Positions 36,491-46,173 are shown, counted from the first letter of the stretch. The stretch: 64,000 nt of DNA from Microbulbifer taiwanensis (GCF_014904815.1 NZ_JACZFR010000035.1:1-64000), one strand, 5' to 3'. Numbers and translations are program-made. Notes: generated by a model from the sequence alone, not told the origin.

Positions 36491-37156
36491 TCAGTTTCTG
36501 GCCGCTTTCTGTTCCGCCGCTTGCGCGCGCCCCATGGTCAGCAGGTTCAGGTACTTGACCCCGGCCATCTGCAGGCTGTCGATAATCTCGTTGGTCTTGT
36601 TCTGCAGCATGGAGTAGAAGAGCAGCAGTGGAATCGCGGAAATGAGGCCGAAGGCGGTGGTGTTCATGGCCACGGAGATACTGGTGGACAACATGCTCGC
36701 CTTCTCGGACGGGTCGGCGCTGGCCACGGCGGTAAAGGCGGCGATCAGGCCCATGATGGTGCCGAGCAGGCCCAACAGGGTGGCGATATTCGCCAGGGTG
36801 GCCAGGTAGCTGGTGCGCTTCTCCAGGCGCGGCACCGCCTCGAGGATGCCCTCCTCGATCGCCAGGGCGATATTCTCGTCGCGCTTGGCGTACTGCAGTG
36901 TGCCGATACCGGCGGCGGCGATGCGCCCCATGGGCGCCTTGCTCTCGCGTGCCAGTTGCATTACGCCCTGGTAGTTGCGCTTCTGCAGCATCGGCAGCAC
37001 CTGCTGGTAGGCGCGGCGATTGGCGGTCTTGGCGCGGGACAGGAAGATCCAGCGTTCCACGACCATGGCCAGGCCGATGACCAGCACCAGCGCGATCGGG
37101 TACATAAAAGGACCGCCGTTTTGAAAGAAGCGCAGCAGCGCCTGGGTGAATTCCAT
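36491..37156 (-). CDS. MotA/TolQ/ExbB-type proton channel
   Basis: 221 aa, three TM helices (about 18-38, 122-142 and 165-185). The conserved ANIATLLGLLGTIMGLIAAF and ISVAMNTTAFGLISAIP segments contain the channel-lining Thr residues of the family. Expected to assemble as a pentamer with the two ExbD-type proteins. Ten bp before the ExbD gene that follows. Confidence 0.92.
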   Translation of the reverse strand: MEFTQALLRFFQNGGPFMYPIALVLVIGLAMVVERWIFLSRAKTANRRAYQQVLPMLQKRNYQGVMQLARESKAPMGRIAAAGIGTLQYAKRDENIALAIEEGILEAVPRLEKRTSYLATLANIATLLGLLGTIMGLIAAFTAVASADPSEKASMLSTSISVAMNTTAFGLISAIPLLLFYSMLQNKTNEIIDSLQMAGVKYLNLLTMGRAQAAEQKAARN

Positions 37157-37203
37157 AATGCATTCTCCGCAATAAGGTATTTGTGACTGTTAAAAGTGCG
37201 AAT

Positions 37204-37232
37204 CCGTAGGGTGCGCACGGCGCACCCTACGG
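37204..37232. repeat. Hairpin between operon genes
   Basis: CCGTAGGGTGCGC and GCGCACCCTACGG form a perfect 13-bp stem around ACG, directly after the stop of the 87-aa gene and 47 bp before the MotA-type start. It might attenuate transcription into the channel genes or protect the mRNA upstream. It may be an interspersed repeat, although no second copy is seen. Confidence 0.6.
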
Positions 37233-37496
37233 TTATTGTTTTTTGCTATTTTCCTGCAGCAGTTTCATTTCCCGCTGCAATTCTGAATACTCCTGGTGCC
37301 TGAACACATCGCCAACCGTCTGCGGCAGTACGCTGTCCAGCCGCTGCAGGCTGTCCGCCTGCTTCCACGGAATGATGTACAGCACCTTGGGCTGTTCCTG
37401 GCTGCCGATCACCGTGGATTCCAGGGTGACAATCTCCTCCGCCGCCGCGGGGGCAGCGATGCACAGGGCCGCCAGCAACCGGTGAATTTTTTTCAT
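37233..37496 (-). CDS. Small exported protein of the AgmX operon
   Basis: 87 aa. Signal peptide MKKIHRLLAALCIAAPAAAEE, then TLESTVIGSQEQPKVLYI, IPWK and a helical tail (LQREMKLLQENSKKQ). ATG 37496 overlaps the preceding TPR gene by one base (TGATG), so translation is coupled. No family known to me. The short IPWK segment resembles parts of TonB-system accessory proteins only vaguely. Confidence 0.6.
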   Translation of the reverse strand: MKKIHRLLAALCIAAPAAAEEIVTLESTVIGSQEQPKVLYIIPWKQADSLQRLDSVLPQTVGDVFRHQEYSELQREMKLLQENSKKQ

Positions 37497-38134
37497 CACA
37501 GTCTGCGCTCCAGGTCGACGATCCAGCCCGCCAGTTGCTTGTCCGGCTCCTGGCGCAGCGACTGTGCGGCGCGATAGTGCTGCAGCGCTTTCTGCGGCTG
37601 TTGCAGGTAGAGATCGAACAGTATGCCCAGGTTGCGGTGGGCATCGCCGTAGTCCGGCCAGCGCGCCAGTGCTTCCCGATAGCACTGCAAGGCCTCGTCA
37701 AAGCGACCGGCATCGCGCAGCAGTGCCGCCAGCTGGTTCCAGGCAAAGACATTACTGTCGTTGACGGCGATCGCCTGGCGCAGGCTCTGTTCCGCTGTTT
37801 CCGTATTGCCGGCGCGGCTCTGCACGATACCCAGGTTGAACCAGGGGCCGGACAGCTTGGGCCAGGATTCTGTCAGTTTCTGCAATTCCGCCTCCGCGGT
37901 GGCGACATCGCCGGCCTCGAAGGCCTGTCTTGCAATTTCCATTCCCTCGCGCGCCGCCGCCGGGGCCCTGCCCGCCTGCGCCAGGTAGGGATTGGCAGTC
38001 ACCAGGCGCTCGCCCCCGCTTCCCTCCACGGGCTGGTCGGGGGTGCCGGTGGAGGAGCAGGCGGCGAGGATTGAGATGGCCGCGGTCAACAGCAGGGATC
38101 GGATGCCGCTGTTTGTCATTTTTTTCGTATTCAT
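37496..38134 (-). CDS. TPR lipoprotein
   Basis: 212 aa. Lipoprotein signal with lipobox ILAAC (Cys at about residue 26). Four TPR-like repeats follow (AREGMEIARQAFEAGDVATA; GPWFNLGIVQSRAGNTETAE; FAWNQLAALLRDAGRFDEAL; DAHRNLGILFDLYLQQPQKA). Likely a periplasmic scaffold anchored in the outer membrane, and part of the nine-gene operon. Confidence 0.85.
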   Translation of the reverse strand: MNTKKMTNSGIRSLLLTAAISILAACSSTGTPDQPVEGSGGERLVTANPYLAQAGRAPAAAREGMEIARQAFEAGDVATAEAELQKLTESWPKLSGPWFNLGIVQSRAGNTETAEQSLRQAIAVNDSNVFAWNQLAALLRDAGRFDEALQCYREALARWPDYGDAHRNLGILFDLYLQQPQKALQHYRAAQSLRQEPDKQLAGWIVDLERRL

Positions 38135-38135
38135 G

Positions 38136-40976
38136 TCAGTGCAGTGCCTCGCTCCACGCCAGGACCTTTTCCGGTTTCTGGTAGCGCGCCGGCAGCAGCT
38201 TGCCGAGGGAGTCGAAGCTGCGCTTTACCCAATCGTCATAGATACCGTCACCGGTGCGCTGGATATTGGCCTCGTGCAGTTCTATCGCCTTTTCCTCGAA
38301 GGGGTAGGCCTGCTCCTCGAGCAGGATTTCGTACTGCTCCAGCGCCAGCTCGTCCAGGTTTGTCGGCCGCTGGGATTCCATCAGGTCGCGACTGAGCTGG
38401 CGGTAGACTTCCGCCAGGCGGAAGTTTGCCTGGGTGGTGAATTCGGCGATATTGAACTTCAGCACCCTGCGGTAGTCCGCCACCGTCGCATCCATCGCGC
38501 GCTTCTTGGTGGCCAGGCTTTTCTTCAGTGGCAGGCGCAGCGGCAGGCTCGCGAATGTCCGGTAGCTCTGTTCCGCCAGTTCGCTCTGGGAATAGGCGGC
38601 CAGGTAGCGACCGCGGGGCGCGTCCACCTTATTGTCGGCCAGTTGCTGCAGAGTGCGGTTGCGCTCGCGCTGCTGTTCTGTCTCCGCAAACAGCTGCACC
38701 AGCTGGTACTGGGCCTCCAGGCGCTGCTCCGCCGGCTGCTGCCACTGCTCGCTGTAGCGGCGGTAGGCGTCTATGGCCCGCTGGTGTTCGCCGGCCTGCT
38801 GGAAGCTCTCTGCGGCCATATACAGAGACTGGCGGCGCACTTCGCTGTCCGGGTCGCCCTGCGCCAGCTGCAGCAGTTCGCCGGCAGCGGCAGCGGGCAT
38901 TTCCAGTGCGCGGAAGATCACCACCGCCTTGGCGGCCAGGGTCGGTGCCAGTTTGTGAGTCGGGTAGAAGCGGCGGAAATCTGCCAGTTCGGTGCTGGCC
39001 CTCTGCCACTGCTGCAGTTCCATCAGGTAGTTGATGGCATCGTACTGGGCCGTGGCGGCAATCCCGGTGCGGCCGCTGTCGCGAATACGCAGTAGGTGAG
39101 CGAGGCCCTCCTCGCTCGGGCCCTCCACCAGCGCCAGTTCCGCCTGGCGGTAGATGGCCGCCTGCAGTCTCTGTTGCGCGCTGTCTCGAATAGCAGTATC
39201 CGCACCGGCCAGGACGATAGCGCGGCTGTAGGCCTGTTCGGCCAGGGTGTAATCCTGCAGTTCGAACTGGCTGTGGCCAATGATCATGGCGATATTCAGT
39301 TGCTGCCGACGGTTGGGCGGCGGCTGCCATTTTTCCGCGCGCTCCGCGGCGACCACCGCTTCCTGATAGCGGGACAGCTGCAGCAGTTTGTCGGCGGCAG
39401 TCAATTGTGCGGGCAGCGCGCGCTTGTCGCCGGGCCAGGCGTCGGCAAAATTCAGGCTGGAGGTGATATTGCGTTCCTGCCACAGGTTCCTTTCCTCGAC
39501 ATCCCCGCTGCCGGCCATTTGCCTGTGCACCTGGTCGGAGGTGAGTATCGCCGCATAGCCGGCCTCGGCGCCGTGGGTTTTATCCTGATATTCCCAGGCC
39601 ACTTGGGTGTAGGCCTGCCAGGCGCCGACGTGATCGCCGGCCTGCTCCAGGCACTCCGCCATCAGGAATACCAGCGGCGGCGTGCTTGGATCCTCGGGGA
39701 AGGTATCCGCGTACTGGCGGTAGAGATCCGCCGCGGCCAGGTAGGCGCGGCGGGAATCCTCTGTGAGCTGCCGCTTTACGCGCACTTTTTCCCCGGGGAT
39801 TTTTCCCGATTGTGCCGCCAGTGCCTGGGCGCGGGCGTGGTCGTATCTGGCCAGTTCTTCCAGCCAGGGGCGCAGCCAGCCGCCGAGTTTCTGCCGCTGC
39901 GCCTCATCCGCCAGCTGCCAGTATTGGCTGCGGATTCCGTAGCGCCGCACAAATTCGCGCTTGGCCGGCAGCACTTCGTCGTGCAGGCCGGCGCTCTGCA
40001 GCGTCTCCACCGCGCCCAGGTGCAGGGCCGGTGCTTCCGGACTCTGCGGGTAGTGTTTGACGTAAGCGAGGTAGGTATCGGCGCTGTCCCGGTAGCGCTC
40101 CTTTTCCCGGTACCAGTCGCCGAGGGCGCGGTACAGATGATGCTGGTAGGGGCGGGCTTCGCCCTCCGCATTGAAAGACTCAATAACCTCGGCGCCGCCC
40201 AGGTAACTGAAGTCCAGTGCCAGTCCGCGCAGGCTGTCGTCGGCCAGGCGTTTCTGCCCCTGGGGCAGTTCTTCGAAGGGCGCGCGTTGATGCAGCTGGT
40301 CCAGCAGCTGCAGGAAGGTCCGGGTGGAATCGCGGTAATTGGATGACTTGAATTCGGACCAGGCGAGCATATAGCGCGCATTGTCGGCAAAAGGACTGTC
40401 GCCCTGCTGTAGCAGTGCGCGGAAATCGCGGGCCGCGGCCCCGTAGTCCCTGCGATTGAAGGCCGCCTCACCGCGACGGAACAGCACCTCGGTGAGAAAC
40501 GGCGATTCCGGTGCGGAGGCGGCTATGCCCTCGAGCGCCTGCAGCGATTCCTGCGGCTGGCCGTCCAGTGATCGCGCGCGCGCCAGCCGGTAGAGAATAT
40601 AGTCATCCCCTGGTGTCTCAGCGGCCAGGTGCTCGTACTGCTGCACGGCGCTGGCATAGGAAACGGCCGTCTCGGGGTTGTCCGCCTGCTGCTGTTCCAG
40701 CCGCTCCATTTCCAGGTCGGCCAATCGCAGGCGTATCTGCCGGCGGGTGTGCGGATTTTCGTTACTCGCCAGCGCCTGTCGATAGCTCTGCTGCAGTGCG
40801 GTGACATCCGGCTGTGGAGCCTCGATTGCGGGGCCCGGTTCCGGCGGCAGGGCTGCCGGCGGCAGGTCTGCCAGCGTCTGTACGGAATGATTACTGCAGG
40901 AGGCGGCGATACAGCAGACTGCCAGTGCCAGCGCCTTTTTCCCGGCGAAATTCTGCCGGCGGATCAGCTTACTCAT
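38136..40976 (-). CDS. Large TPR lipoprotein
   Basis: 946 aa from the ATG at 40976. Lipobox CCIAASC at about residues 20-26. The mature protein is almost wholly TPR/SEL1-like helical repeats, such as SPFLTEVLFRRGEAAFNRRD, ARYMLAWSEFKSSNYRDST and IAMIIGHSQFELQDYTLAE. The length is unusual and suggests a long superhelical scaffold spanning the periplasm, with no enzymatic motif. Overlaps the next upstream gene by 8 bp. Confidence 0.82.
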   Translation of the reverse strand: MSKLIRRQNFAGKKALALAVCCIAASCSNHSVQTLADLPPAALPPEPGPAIEAPQPDVTALQQSYRQALASNENPHTRRQIRLRLADLEMERLEQQQADNPETAVSYASAVQQYEHLAAETPGDDYILYRLARARSLDGQPQESLQALEGIAASAPESPFLTEVLFRRGEAAFNRRDYGAAARDFRALLQQGDSPFADNARYMLAWSEFKSSNYRDSTRTFLQLLDQLHQRAPFEELPQGQKRLADDSLRGLALDFSYLGGAEVIESFNAEGEARPYQHHLYRALGDWYREKERYRDSADTYLAYVKHYPQSPEAPALHLGAVETLQSAGLHDEVLPAKREFVRRYGIRSQYWQLADEAQRQKLGGWLRPWLEELARYDHARAQALAAQSGKIPGEKVRVKRQLTEDSRRAYLAAADLYRQYADTFPEDPSTPPLVFLMAECLEQAGDHVGAWQAYTQVAWEYQDKTHGAEAGYAAILTSDQVHRQMAGSGDVEERNLWQERNITSSLNFADAWPGDKRALPAQLTAADKLLQLSRYQEAVVAAERAEKWQPPPNRRQQLNIAMIIGHSQFELQDYTLAEQAYSRAIVLAGADTAIRDSAQQRLQAAIYRQAELALVEGPSEEGLAHLLRIRDSGRTGIAATAQYDAINYLMELQQWQRASTELADFRRFYPTHKLAPTLAAKAVVIFRALEMPAAAAGELLQLAQGDPDSEVRRQSLYMAAESFQQAGEHQRAIDAYRRYSEQWQQPAEQRLEAQYQLVQLFAETEQQRERNRTLQQLADNKVDAPRGRYLAAYSQSELAEQSYRTFASLPLRLPLKKSLATKKRAMDATVADYRRVLKFNIAEFTTQANFRLAEVYRQLSRDLMESQRPTNLDELALEQYEILLEEQAYPFEEKAIELHEANIQRTGDGIYDDWVKRSFDSLGKLLPARYQKPEKVLAWSEALH

Positions 40977-42915
40977 CGGCACCGCCCTCACCTTCGCCGG
41001 CCGCCTGCTTTTGCCCCGGCGCGAGGGCATTTTGCATGGCGGCATCCTGCAGGCGCGCCATGGCCAGCTGGCTGTGTGCAACATACTGGCGGATCCGGTT
41101 GCGCTCGCGAGCCAGCTCGGCGATTACATCCCTGCGGATGGATTCCTCAATCAGATTGCCGGCCCGGGTTATGGCGCTGTGCCGGGCGGCCAGTTGTGGC
41201 GAGGCCGCGGCTATTTTTGCACGCAGCTGGTTCAATTGCGGCGCGCGGCGGGCGACCAGGTCGGTTTCGCGGCGCTGGTGTGTTGCTTCCCGCAACTGCT
41301 CGTCGAGTGTTCGCAGCTGTTTGCGCTGTTGCCACAGGTTGTCGTGGTACTGCTCGCTCGCCTGCCACAGCAGCAGGCCGCGGGCGCGCTGCAGGGTTTT
41401 CCGTTGCGATGCGCGGGCCCTGCCGAGATCGTTCAACATTTGGTAGCGATTTTCCGCGCGCCGCAGCAGCGACAGCATTTCGCCGCTCTCACTATCCCCG
41501 GGACGGGCAGCCATCAGTGCCAGGGCATCGCGCTGGCGCTCGATACGCGCCAGTGATGTCTCCAGTTCGCGGTACTGTTGCTCGGCGATCTCCACCTGCT
41601 GGTCGAACTGGGCACTGTGGTAATTTTCCACGATCGACCTGCGGCGCTGCTTGCGCTCGTCGATCAGCTGCTCCAACTGCGGCAGTTTCCCCTGCCAGTC
41701 TTCGATGACCTGCGCCAGCTGGCGCAGGTCGCGCAGTTCGGAGAGGCGCAACTGGAAGTCGTCGCTCTGCAGTATCGGTTGCAGGTAGCGCCGGTTGTCG
41801 TGCATCAGTTGGGGGGCTTCCGCAAGCTGCAGCCAGCCGTAGCGCTGGGCGGTGTCGTCACTATTGGGGGCAAATTCCTCGGCCTCGATATCCCGCTGCA
41901 GCTGTTGCAGCTGGACCAGGACCGACTGGTAATGTCCCTCGGCGCGCCGGTAGGCGGCCAGCGCAGCATGCGGGCGTTGCAGTTTTTCGTAGCCGTAGGG
42001 CAGGGCCACTAACGCCTCGCGCGCAGCGGCCGAGTCGCCATCGCTGTTTACCAGGAACTGCAGCGCGTCTATCGCCGGTTGATACTGATCGCTGTTGAAG
42101 GCCGACCAGCCGAGCCCCAGCAATGCCCTGCTGGCCCAGGGCGTCTGCAGGCGTACCTGGCGGAATGCTTCCATCGCCTCGTGGTAGCGCTGCTGCAGGG
42201 TGTAGACGTAGCCGGCACCGATATGCGCCTTGTCGGCGAGCACGTGTATCTCTGCTGAAGGATCTTCCTGTGCCGCTGCCAGCTCGGCCGCTTTGCGGTA
42301 GTGCAGCGCCGCCGCGGACAGTTGCCCCTCCCGCGCCACCGCCGCGGCCAGGTTGATATAGCCGAGTATGCGCTGCTCGGGCGGCAATGCCTCCCGGTGC
42401 AGCAGTGTTGCCGCGGTGGAAAAATCTTGGCTGCGCAGCGCCAGGTTCAGCGCCAGGGCGGACTCCTGGGCGGCGCCGGACTTCTGCAGCTGCTCCGCGG
42501 CCAGTGGCCAGTCTCCCTGCAGGTAGTTCAGCTCCGCCAGTTTCAGCCAGGCGACTTTGCGATGCCTGGTTTCCGCCTCACTGTCGCCGTCACTCTGCTG
42601 CAGCTGCTGTTCAAACAACTCCGCCGCGTGCCGGCGCAGGCCGAAGCCGAGACTGATACCGCCCTCGATCAGGGCGGCATTGTCGCGGTGGGTCAGGATG
42701 GCGTCGCGCTGCCCGGCGACCAGCAGGGTGCTGAGGGCATCGAAGTAATTGCCCTGGAAATAGTCATAGAGCGCGGCACCGTAGGCCATATCCTGCGCCT
42801 GGCGGTACTTCTGTGGCGCATTTTCCTTTGGATCGTCAGCGGCGAGTGGGGCCGCGGCGGAACCCAGCAGGGCCACCGTCAGGGAGAATGCGCAGGACAA
42901 TGGACGGTACGGCAT
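40969..42915 (-). CDS. Exported TPR/coiled-coil protein
   Basis: 648 aa with a signal peptide (MPYRPLSCAFSLTVALLGSAAAPLAA). The N-terminal half is TPR repeats (YDYFQGNYFDALSTLLVAGQ; AHIGAGYVYTLQQRYHEAM), the C-terminal half long charged coiled coil (about 360-640). Likely pairs with the lipoproteins of the operon. Family not recognised. Confidence 0.8.
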   Translation of the reverse strand: MPYRPLSCAFSLTVALLGSAAAPLAADDPKENAPQKYRQAQDMAYGAALYDYFQGNYFDALSTLLVAGQRDAILTHRDNAALIEGGISLGFGLRRHAAELFEQQLQQSDGDSEAETRHRKVAWLKLAELNYLQGDWPLAAEQLQKSGAAQESALALNLALRSQDFSTAATLLHREALPPEQRILGYINLAAAVAREGQLSAAALHYRKAAELAAAQEDPSAEIHVLADKAHIGAGYVYTLQQRYHEAMEAFRQVRLQTPWASRALLGLGWSAFNSDQYQPAIDALQFLVNSDGDSAAAREALVALPYGYEKLQRPHAALAAYRRAEGHYQSVLVQLQQLQRDIEAEEFAPNSDDTAQRYGWLQLAEAPQLMHDNRRYLQPILQSDDFQLRLSELRDLRQLAQVIEDWQGKLPQLEQLIDERKQRRRSIVENYHSAQFDQQVEIAEQQYRELETSLARIERQRDALALMAARPGDSESGEMLSLLRRAENRYQMLNDLGRARASQRKTLQRARGLLLWQASEQYHDNLWQQRKQLRTLDEQLREATHQRRETDLVARRAPQLNQLRAKIAAASPQLAARHSAITRAGNLIEESIRRDVIAELARERNRIRQYVAHSQLAMARLQDAAMQNALAPGQKQAAGEGEGGADE

Positions 42916-42921
42916 CGCGGA

Positions 42922-43446
42922 TCAGGGCGCCGGCCATTCGACCAGTTCGAATTCCGGCTGCTGCTTGCCGGTAGCGTCGGCGATACGCAGTTCGATCACC
43001 GCCGGCTCGTCGGTCTTTTCCAGTTCCAGGGTTGCCGCGCGCTTGTACTCGCGGCCCTGGGGACCGAAACCGGTAAAGAAGGCGGAGATGGTGTAGCTGC
43101 CGGATTTGAGGTTGCCCTTGAACAGCGGCTGTATGCCGCCGCGAATCAGCGCATCGCGCTGGTGTTCGGTATACAGGTGGCTGGCAGAGAGCTTGTTGTC
43201 GATATGCAGCTTGACCGCATCCAGCTTGAAGTACTCGCCCACATCCATGGATACATAGAAGGCCACCTGGCTCTGCGCCGGGTAGAGGAGATCCTCCTCG
43301 AGGATCAGCAGGTCGCGGTTCAGTTTCAGTACGTCGCGCTTCAGTGACTCCAGCTTGTCCGCCGGGAAGGCCTCGCCCTCAGCCAGTGCCGGCGTATTCG
43401 CGGCAATTGCGAGAGAGAAAATCAGGAATTGAATACAGCGTCGCAT
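42922..43446 (-). CDS. Exported unknown, first gene of the AgmX operon
   Basis: 174 aa. Signal peptide (FLIFSLAIAANTPALA), a helical segment (LESLKRDVLKLNRDLLILEE) and a beta-rich domain with SGSYTISAFFTGFGPQGREY. No known domain assigned. Starts the nine-gene run, 7 bp before the TPR gene. TATGAT lies about 105 bp upstream of the start but reads on the plus strand, so no promoter is assigned. Confidence 0.7.
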   Translation of the reverse strand: MRRCIQFLIFSLAIAANTPALAEGEAFPADKLESLKRDVLKLNRDLLILEEDLLYPAQSQVAFYVSMDVGEYFKLDAVKLHIDNKLSASHLYTEHQRDALIRGGIQPLFKGNLKSGSYTISAFFTGFGPQGREYKRAATLELEKTDEPAVIELRIADATGKQQPEFELVEWPAP

Positions 43447-43564
43447 GGGGCGGCCTTTCGATTGGGTTTGGTGTCGGGGGAAGCCGATTATTATGAATTA
43501 TCTCAGGGGATCATGTATCTGATGTGATCCGGTTGGCAATTTTTCTATGATGACAGTGGAGTTA

Positions 43565-44584
43565 CTACTTTGAGTTGTCTGGTTGCAGATTATCCAGGCC
43601 GCGGCTGAAGTAGAGCCGCCTGTTGCTGTCGATCACCACCGCCTCGAATCCCGGCAAGCGGTCTATCAGCGCCAGCCCTTTCTTCTTGCCCAGCACGAAG
43701 ACGCTGGTAGAGAGCGGATCCGTATCGAAACCGCGCGGCCCTATGATACTGACGCTGATCAACTTGTCGCTGTCGCCGGCGGTGGTGTCTGCCGGCTTGC
43801 CGGTGGCCGGGTTGAAAATATGGTGCACCCGCTCGTCCCGATCGTCGATAAAGTAGCGCTCGTAATCGCCGGAGGTGGAGATGGCGCTACCGGCCAGCGG
43901 TATCACCGCCGCGTTCTTGCTTTTGTCCCGCGGGTGGCGGATACCCACCAGCCACGGCTGGCCGCGCTTGTCGCCGAGCATGCGCGCATCGCCGCCGGCA
44001 CTGACGCTGGCGCAGCAGACGCCGGCCTCTTGCAGGATTTCCACCGCCTTGTCCACCGCATAGCCTTTGGCGATGCCGCCGAGATCGACTCTGGTCTTAT
44101 CGTGCCCGAAGCGCAGAGTCTGTGCGCGCTTGTCGAAATGCAGGTGACGGTAGTTCAGCGCCTCCAGCAGGCTTTCGGTCACCTGCTCGTCGGCCTGTTG
44201 TTTCATGCGGAAAACATAGTGTTTGCCCAGGGTGGCAAAGCTGATATCGAAGGCGCCATCGGTCAGCTGGCTGTACCAGAGGGACTTGTCGATCAACACG
44301 GCCAGCTCGCCGGACAGGGCTACCGGGCCAACGGCGGCCTCGCGGTTGACCTGCGACAGCTCGCTGTCCTCCTTGTAGGGAGACAGCTGGTCGTCGAGGC
44401 GGCGGAATTCTGCCATCACCTGTTCGATCAACTGCGCGGCTTTGCTGCCATCTTCATGCCACAGCTGCACCGTCACCTCGGTGCCCATGATCGCCTGCTC
44501 TTCGTAGTGCCATTCCGCCAGCGACGGGGTCGCATAGAGCGAAGCGGCACAGCACAGCAACAAGGTTTTAAAAATTCTGCTCAT
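43565..44584 (-). CDS. apbE: FAD:protein FMN transferase ApbE
   Basis: 339 aa periplasmic enzyme that uses FAD to attach FMN to Ser/Thr of proteins with a D-x-x-(S/T)-G-A-(S/T) motif. Signal peptide, IMGTEVTVQLW, DLGGIAKGYAVDKAV, SAGGDARMLG, ISTSGDYERYF, HIFNPATGKPA and the late DTDPLSTSVFVLG, whose Asp/Ser-Thr cluster binds Mg-FAD. One base overlap (TGATG) with the DUF1501-like stop shows coupling to that gene. The only matching target motif I see in the window is in the DUF3570 protein at 55417. Confidence 0.95.
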   Translation of the reverse strand: MSRIFKTLLLCCAASLYATPSLAEWHYEEQAIMGTEVTVQLWHEDGSKAAQLIEQVMAEFRRLDDQLSPYKEDSELSQVNREAAVGPVALSGELAVLIDKSLWYSQLTDGAFDISFATLGKHYVFRMKQQADEQVTESLLEALNYRHLHFDKRAQTLRFGHDKTRVDLGGIAKGYAVDKAVEILQEAGVCCASVSAGGDARMLGDKRGQPWLVGIRHPRDKSKNAAVIPLAGSAISTSGDYERYFIDDRDERVHHIFNPATGKPADTTAGDSDKLISVSIIGPRGFDTDPLSTSVFVLGKKKGLALIDRLPGFEAVVIDSNRRLYFSRGLDNLQPDNSK

Positions 44585-46173
44585 CAGACAATCGGTGCAA
44601 AGGCGGTCATGCTGTCCATCAGGCTGGCGTTGCCAAGGCCGTGGTTGGGGAAATACTCGGGGTTACCGAATCTGCTCTGCTCGCCGTGTAGCGCCATATA
44701 GTTCAGCACCACTGTTTCGACCAGCAGATTGACATTGTTCGCCGCCGGGCTGGACGCGGTTTCCACATCGCCGGACGGACGCATATAGCCGAGCTGCTGG
44801 TGTCGCGCCTGTTCGTCGGCGGTGCCTCCGAGCAGCTGCGGGCGCCCGGTGGGGTTATAGACCAGGAAGAAGGAGGCGGCTGTCTGCTGGTTGTCACCGG
44901 TCCAGACGCCCTTGCCGCGCCCCTCTGCAGAATCGTCGATCATGCCGTTGGAGAACACCGAACCGTCGCTGAACACATAGATCATCAGCGGCTGGTTTTT
45001 GCGCGCGGCGTATTCCAGGCAGGCGCCGATGCAGCGGCCGGCGCGCAGGTCGCGGATCTCACCGGTGGCCCTGTCGCCGGTGTGGTAGTCGTAGCCGCCC
45101 ATGGTCACGGTGCCGGCGCCGGCGTAGCCGTTGATCACCAGTTTCATCACCGAGGCGGTTTTCTGGAATTCGCGGTCGTTATTGAATTCGGCACTGGTAA
45201 AGATACCGCCGGGGCCGACGATATCCGGGTCGGCCTCCGGGCTCAGCTGGGCGGGATTGCCGAAGCGGTCCGCCAGGTCGGCGCTTTTCATATAGCCACA
45301 GCGCACCATGTCCTTGATGGTTGCGTCGGCAATCACCCGGGTGTCGACGCGGCCGAGCTTTGAGTTGGAAATGCGGTACATGGATTCCATCACCGCAACG
45401 GTATCCTGCTGGCTGAGCAGGCCGACCAGGTCGCCGACGTCCACCAGGCCGGTGACGTCTGTGGGTCTGTCCACCTTGGTCGGGCGCACTTCCGGGTTGA
45501 TCATCGCCATGGGCGCCAGGGAGTTGCCGCCGGACTCACTGGAACTGGAACCGATCAGCGCCAGCAGGGAGCCATTGGCTCCGGCCTTGTTGATGCCGTA
45601 CATGGGGTTGTGCGGATTGTTGCCGGTATCGTTTTCCGAACGCGCCGGGATCACTGCGCCATTGGTGGCCGAGGCGGTGCCGGTGGCAATCTTGTCGAGT
45701 ATGCCGCGCAACATGCCGCTGTCGCTGTGGAAGGCGAGTCCCAGGTCGGTATTGATAAATGGATTGCCGGCGGCATCGGTCAGTGAGGGCACCATGTCGC
45801 CGGGCAGGCCCTGTTTGCCGTAGCCGGCAGTGCTGAGGAAGTCCATCTGCCCGCCCTGTTTTCCGACGAGCACATTGGAGCCGGCAATATTGGCCCCGCC
45901 GGCCAGGTCGAAACAGATAAACGGAATCTTGCCGGCACCAAAGGCGCTGACATCACAGGGGCCGCCGTTGCTCTTGCGCAGGGCCTCCAAATCAGAAGAC
46001 AGTGCCGCCTGGGCGGCGCGCGGATCGGCGAAGAGGCTGAATACGGAGCCGCCGAGCACCGTGGCCAGGCCGGCGCGGAAACCCTGGCCGAGGAAGTCGC
46101 GACGGGTTACCGGGCGGTGGTGGTCCGGGTGGCGCAGTGGCTGGTCCAGGTCGAAGTGTTTTTTCTTGCTCAT
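44584..46173 (-). CDS. Tat-exported DUF1501-like protein
   Basis: 529 aa. Twin-arginine signal TRRDFLGQGFRAG preceded by a charged N-terminus, then an Ala-rich hydrophobic stretch. Body resembles DUF1501 proteins (sulfatase-related alkaline-phosphatase fold): FICFDLAGGANIAGSN, AFHSDSGMLRGIL, YHTGDRATGEIRDLRAGRCI and FVFSDGS-type VFSDGSVFSNGMIDD. In planctomycetes such proteins sit beside cytochrome-type DUF1588/1592 genes, as here. ATG 46173 is the only start giving the Tat signal. Enzyme activity unknown. Confidence 0.75.
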   Translation of the reverse strand: MSKKKHFDLDQPLRHPDHHRPVTRRDFLGQGFRAGLATVLGGSVFSLFADPRAAQAALSSDLEALRKSNGGPCDVSAFGAGKIPFICFDLAGGANIAGSNVLVGKQGGQMDFLSTAGYGKQGLPGDMVPSLTDAAGNPFINTDLGLAFHSDSGMLRGILDKIATGTASATNGAVIPARSENDTGNNPHNPMYGINKAGANGSLLALIGSSSSESGGNSLAPMAMINPEVRPTKVDRPTDVTGLVDVGDLVGLLSQQDTVAVMESMYRISNSKLGRVDTRVIADATIKDMVRCGYMKSADLADRFGNPAQLSPEADPDIVGPGGIFTSAEFNNDREFQKTASVMKLVINGYAGAGTVTMGGYDYHTGDRATGEIRDLRAGRCIGACLEYAARKNQPLMIYVFSDGSVFSNGMIDDSAEGRGKGVWTGDNQQTAASFFLVYNPTGRPQLLGGTADEQARHQQLGYMRPSGDVETASSPAANNVNLLVETVVLNYMALHGEQSRFGNPEYFPNHGLGNASLMDSMTAFAPIV

